Positions 4,488-5,185 of a DNA stretch of 5,185 nucleotides are shown here, in pieces; positions within the stretch are counted from its first letter, which is position 1; the number at the start of each line of letters is the position of its first letter. This DNA comes from an uncultured Clostridia bacterium (GTDB lineage: Bacteria > Bacillota > Clostridia > UBA1381): NCBI GenBank assembly GCA_934454215.1, contig CAKSGG010000206.1, positions 1-5,185 of the forward strand, read 5' to 3'. The position numbers and the translations under genes are program-made. Below the pieces are notes generated by a model. It ran no database searches. It worked only from the letters and a program-made list of their open reading frames with translations, and was not told the DNA's origin.

Positions 4488-5168
4488 ATGAAAGAAAGCG
4501 AATTAACAAGATATTGCAAAAATAAACTTAATTTAGCAGATATGAAATTAGGCGAAGAATATAATTACTCCTGCCTGCCTTTAGCGATTATAGACGCAAT
4601 TTATTCAATATTGCAAAATTATAGTCAAGTGCAAAAAATTGTTGAAAATTATTGTGATTATTATGGAATAGAAAAAAATACTGATAAGAACAATGTAAAA
4701 ACACATACAATATCGGATATGATATGCAATATTGAAAGCATAGGAAGCGACAATTTTGCAAATGAAGTATTAAAAGCCAAGAATAGAACGGCAGGCTCAA
4801 ATTCGATATTAAAATCCGAGGCGGTTTATCAATGGGCAAAAATAATGCATGCGAATGGCATAGAAAATTTTGATGATTTTCGCAATTCAGACAAAAAAGT
4901 TCTCAAATCTGCCCTCAAAAATGTACAGGGGCAGGGCGACGCTGCGGTTAGATATTTATTTATGCTTTGCGGAAGCGATGATTTTTGTAAGCCGGACATA
5001 CATATTTTGCAGTTTCTGACAGAAGCAACGGGCGAAAAAATAGACAAGGTTGATGAAGTACAAGCCTTGCTTGAAAAAATTGTCGACGAGTTAAAAAATG
5101 ATTATCCAAGTATGACAGTCAGACAGCTTGACTATATCATCTGGAATTATCAGAGAAAGAAAAGATAA
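4488..5168 (+). CDS. HhH-GPD-like (DNA glycosylase/EndoIII fold) protein
   Basis: This is a 226-residue protein starting at ATG 4488, 8 bases after AGGAG (4475-4479). Its sequence order matches an uncharacterised all-helical family related to the HhH-GPD DNA glycosylases. It opens with an IDAIYSILQNYSQVQKIVENYC helix pair (35-56). ILKSEAVYQWAKIM (107-120) resembles the helix in which EndoIII-like enzymes carry their catalytic Lys. VLKSALKNVQGQGDAAVRYLFML (138-160) is the hairpin with a GxG turn. KPD at 168-170, before an ILQFL helix, corresponds to the conserved catalytic Asp position of the superfamily. LDYIIWNYQRKK (214-225) closes the fold. No FeS-cluster CX6CX2CX5C is present. Known superfamily members excise damaged or modified bases; whether this protein cleaves, and which base, is not shown. 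It appears to be the last gene of the repressor-controlled operon in this window, with 17 bases remaining after it. Confidence 0.75.
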   Translation: MKESELTRYCKNKLNLADMKLGEEYNYSCLPLAIIDAIYSILQNYSQVQKIVENYCDYYGIEKNTDKNNVKTHTISDMICNIESIGSDNFANEVLKAKNRTAGSNSILKSEAVYQWAKIMHANGIENFDDFRNSDKKVLKSALKNVQGQGDAAVRYLFMLCGSDDFCKPDIHILQFLTEATGEKIDKVDEVQALLEKIVDELKNDYPSMTVRQLDYIIWNYQRKKR

Positions 5169-5185
5169 TACAATAATATTAGAAA

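Noticed and set aside
4588..5047. Minus-strand open frames (4588-4839 and 4829-5047) opposite the glycosylase-like gene
   Set aside because: They are antisense shadows with no ribosome binding site and no domain.
1..5185. CRISPR array, insertion-sequence ends or rRNA
   Set aside because: I found no regularly spaced long direct repeats, terminal inverted repeats with target duplications, or rRNA sequence. The operator ladder has far too short and degenerate a repeat to be a CRISPR.

Overview
The window is AT-rich bacterial DNA with strong GGAGG-type ribosome binding sites, consensus sigma-A-type promoters, a CCA-encoding tRNA gene and the standard genetic code. This fits a low-GC Bacillota genome, most likely a Clostridia-type host; I infer that from style, not from a species marker. 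The gene content is that of a small mobile element or accessory island. No integrase, relaxase or second attachment site is visible, so its limits are unknown.

Left edge (1-197): a tRNA-Lys(CTT) gene lacking about three 5' bases at the window edge, then two hairpins. Genes at 198-1004 (minus): a 268-residue protein whose N-terminal third resembles the DNA-binding head of IS5-type transposases, but which continues into a coiled coil instead of a DDE nuclease. It has a near-perfect promoter and almost no leader. Replication module (1146-2731, plus): three overlapping genes. These are a 40-residue small protein, a 212-residue protein built from four WCxxxN repeats, and a 287-residue HUH-type rolling-circle Rep. 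Two hairpins follow Rep (2780-2841) and may be a terminator, an origin element, or both.

Right half (2949-5168): a lambda-like divergent switch. A 103-residue XRE repressor reads leftward; a 69-residue Cro-like HTH protein reads rightward, followed by a two-helix membrane protein and an HhH-GPD-like (DNA glycosylase fold) protein. The 150 bp between the repressor start codon and the Cro-like start codon holds two consensus promoters and a ladder of five ACAG-N5-CTGT-like sites about 30 bp apart. One site sits in the spacer of each promoter and one on the start codon of the Cro-like gene.

Working model (inference): the repressor keeps the rightward operon silent and the Cro-like protein competes with it. 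The membrane protein and glycosylase-like protein are then conditional cargo, possibly anti-phage or DNA-processing. The Rep module replicates the element with help from the WCxxxN-repeat protein. The best candidates for undescribed biology are the WCxxxN-repeat partner of Rep, the transposase-head/coiled-coil protein, and the HTH-membrane-glycosylase operon.
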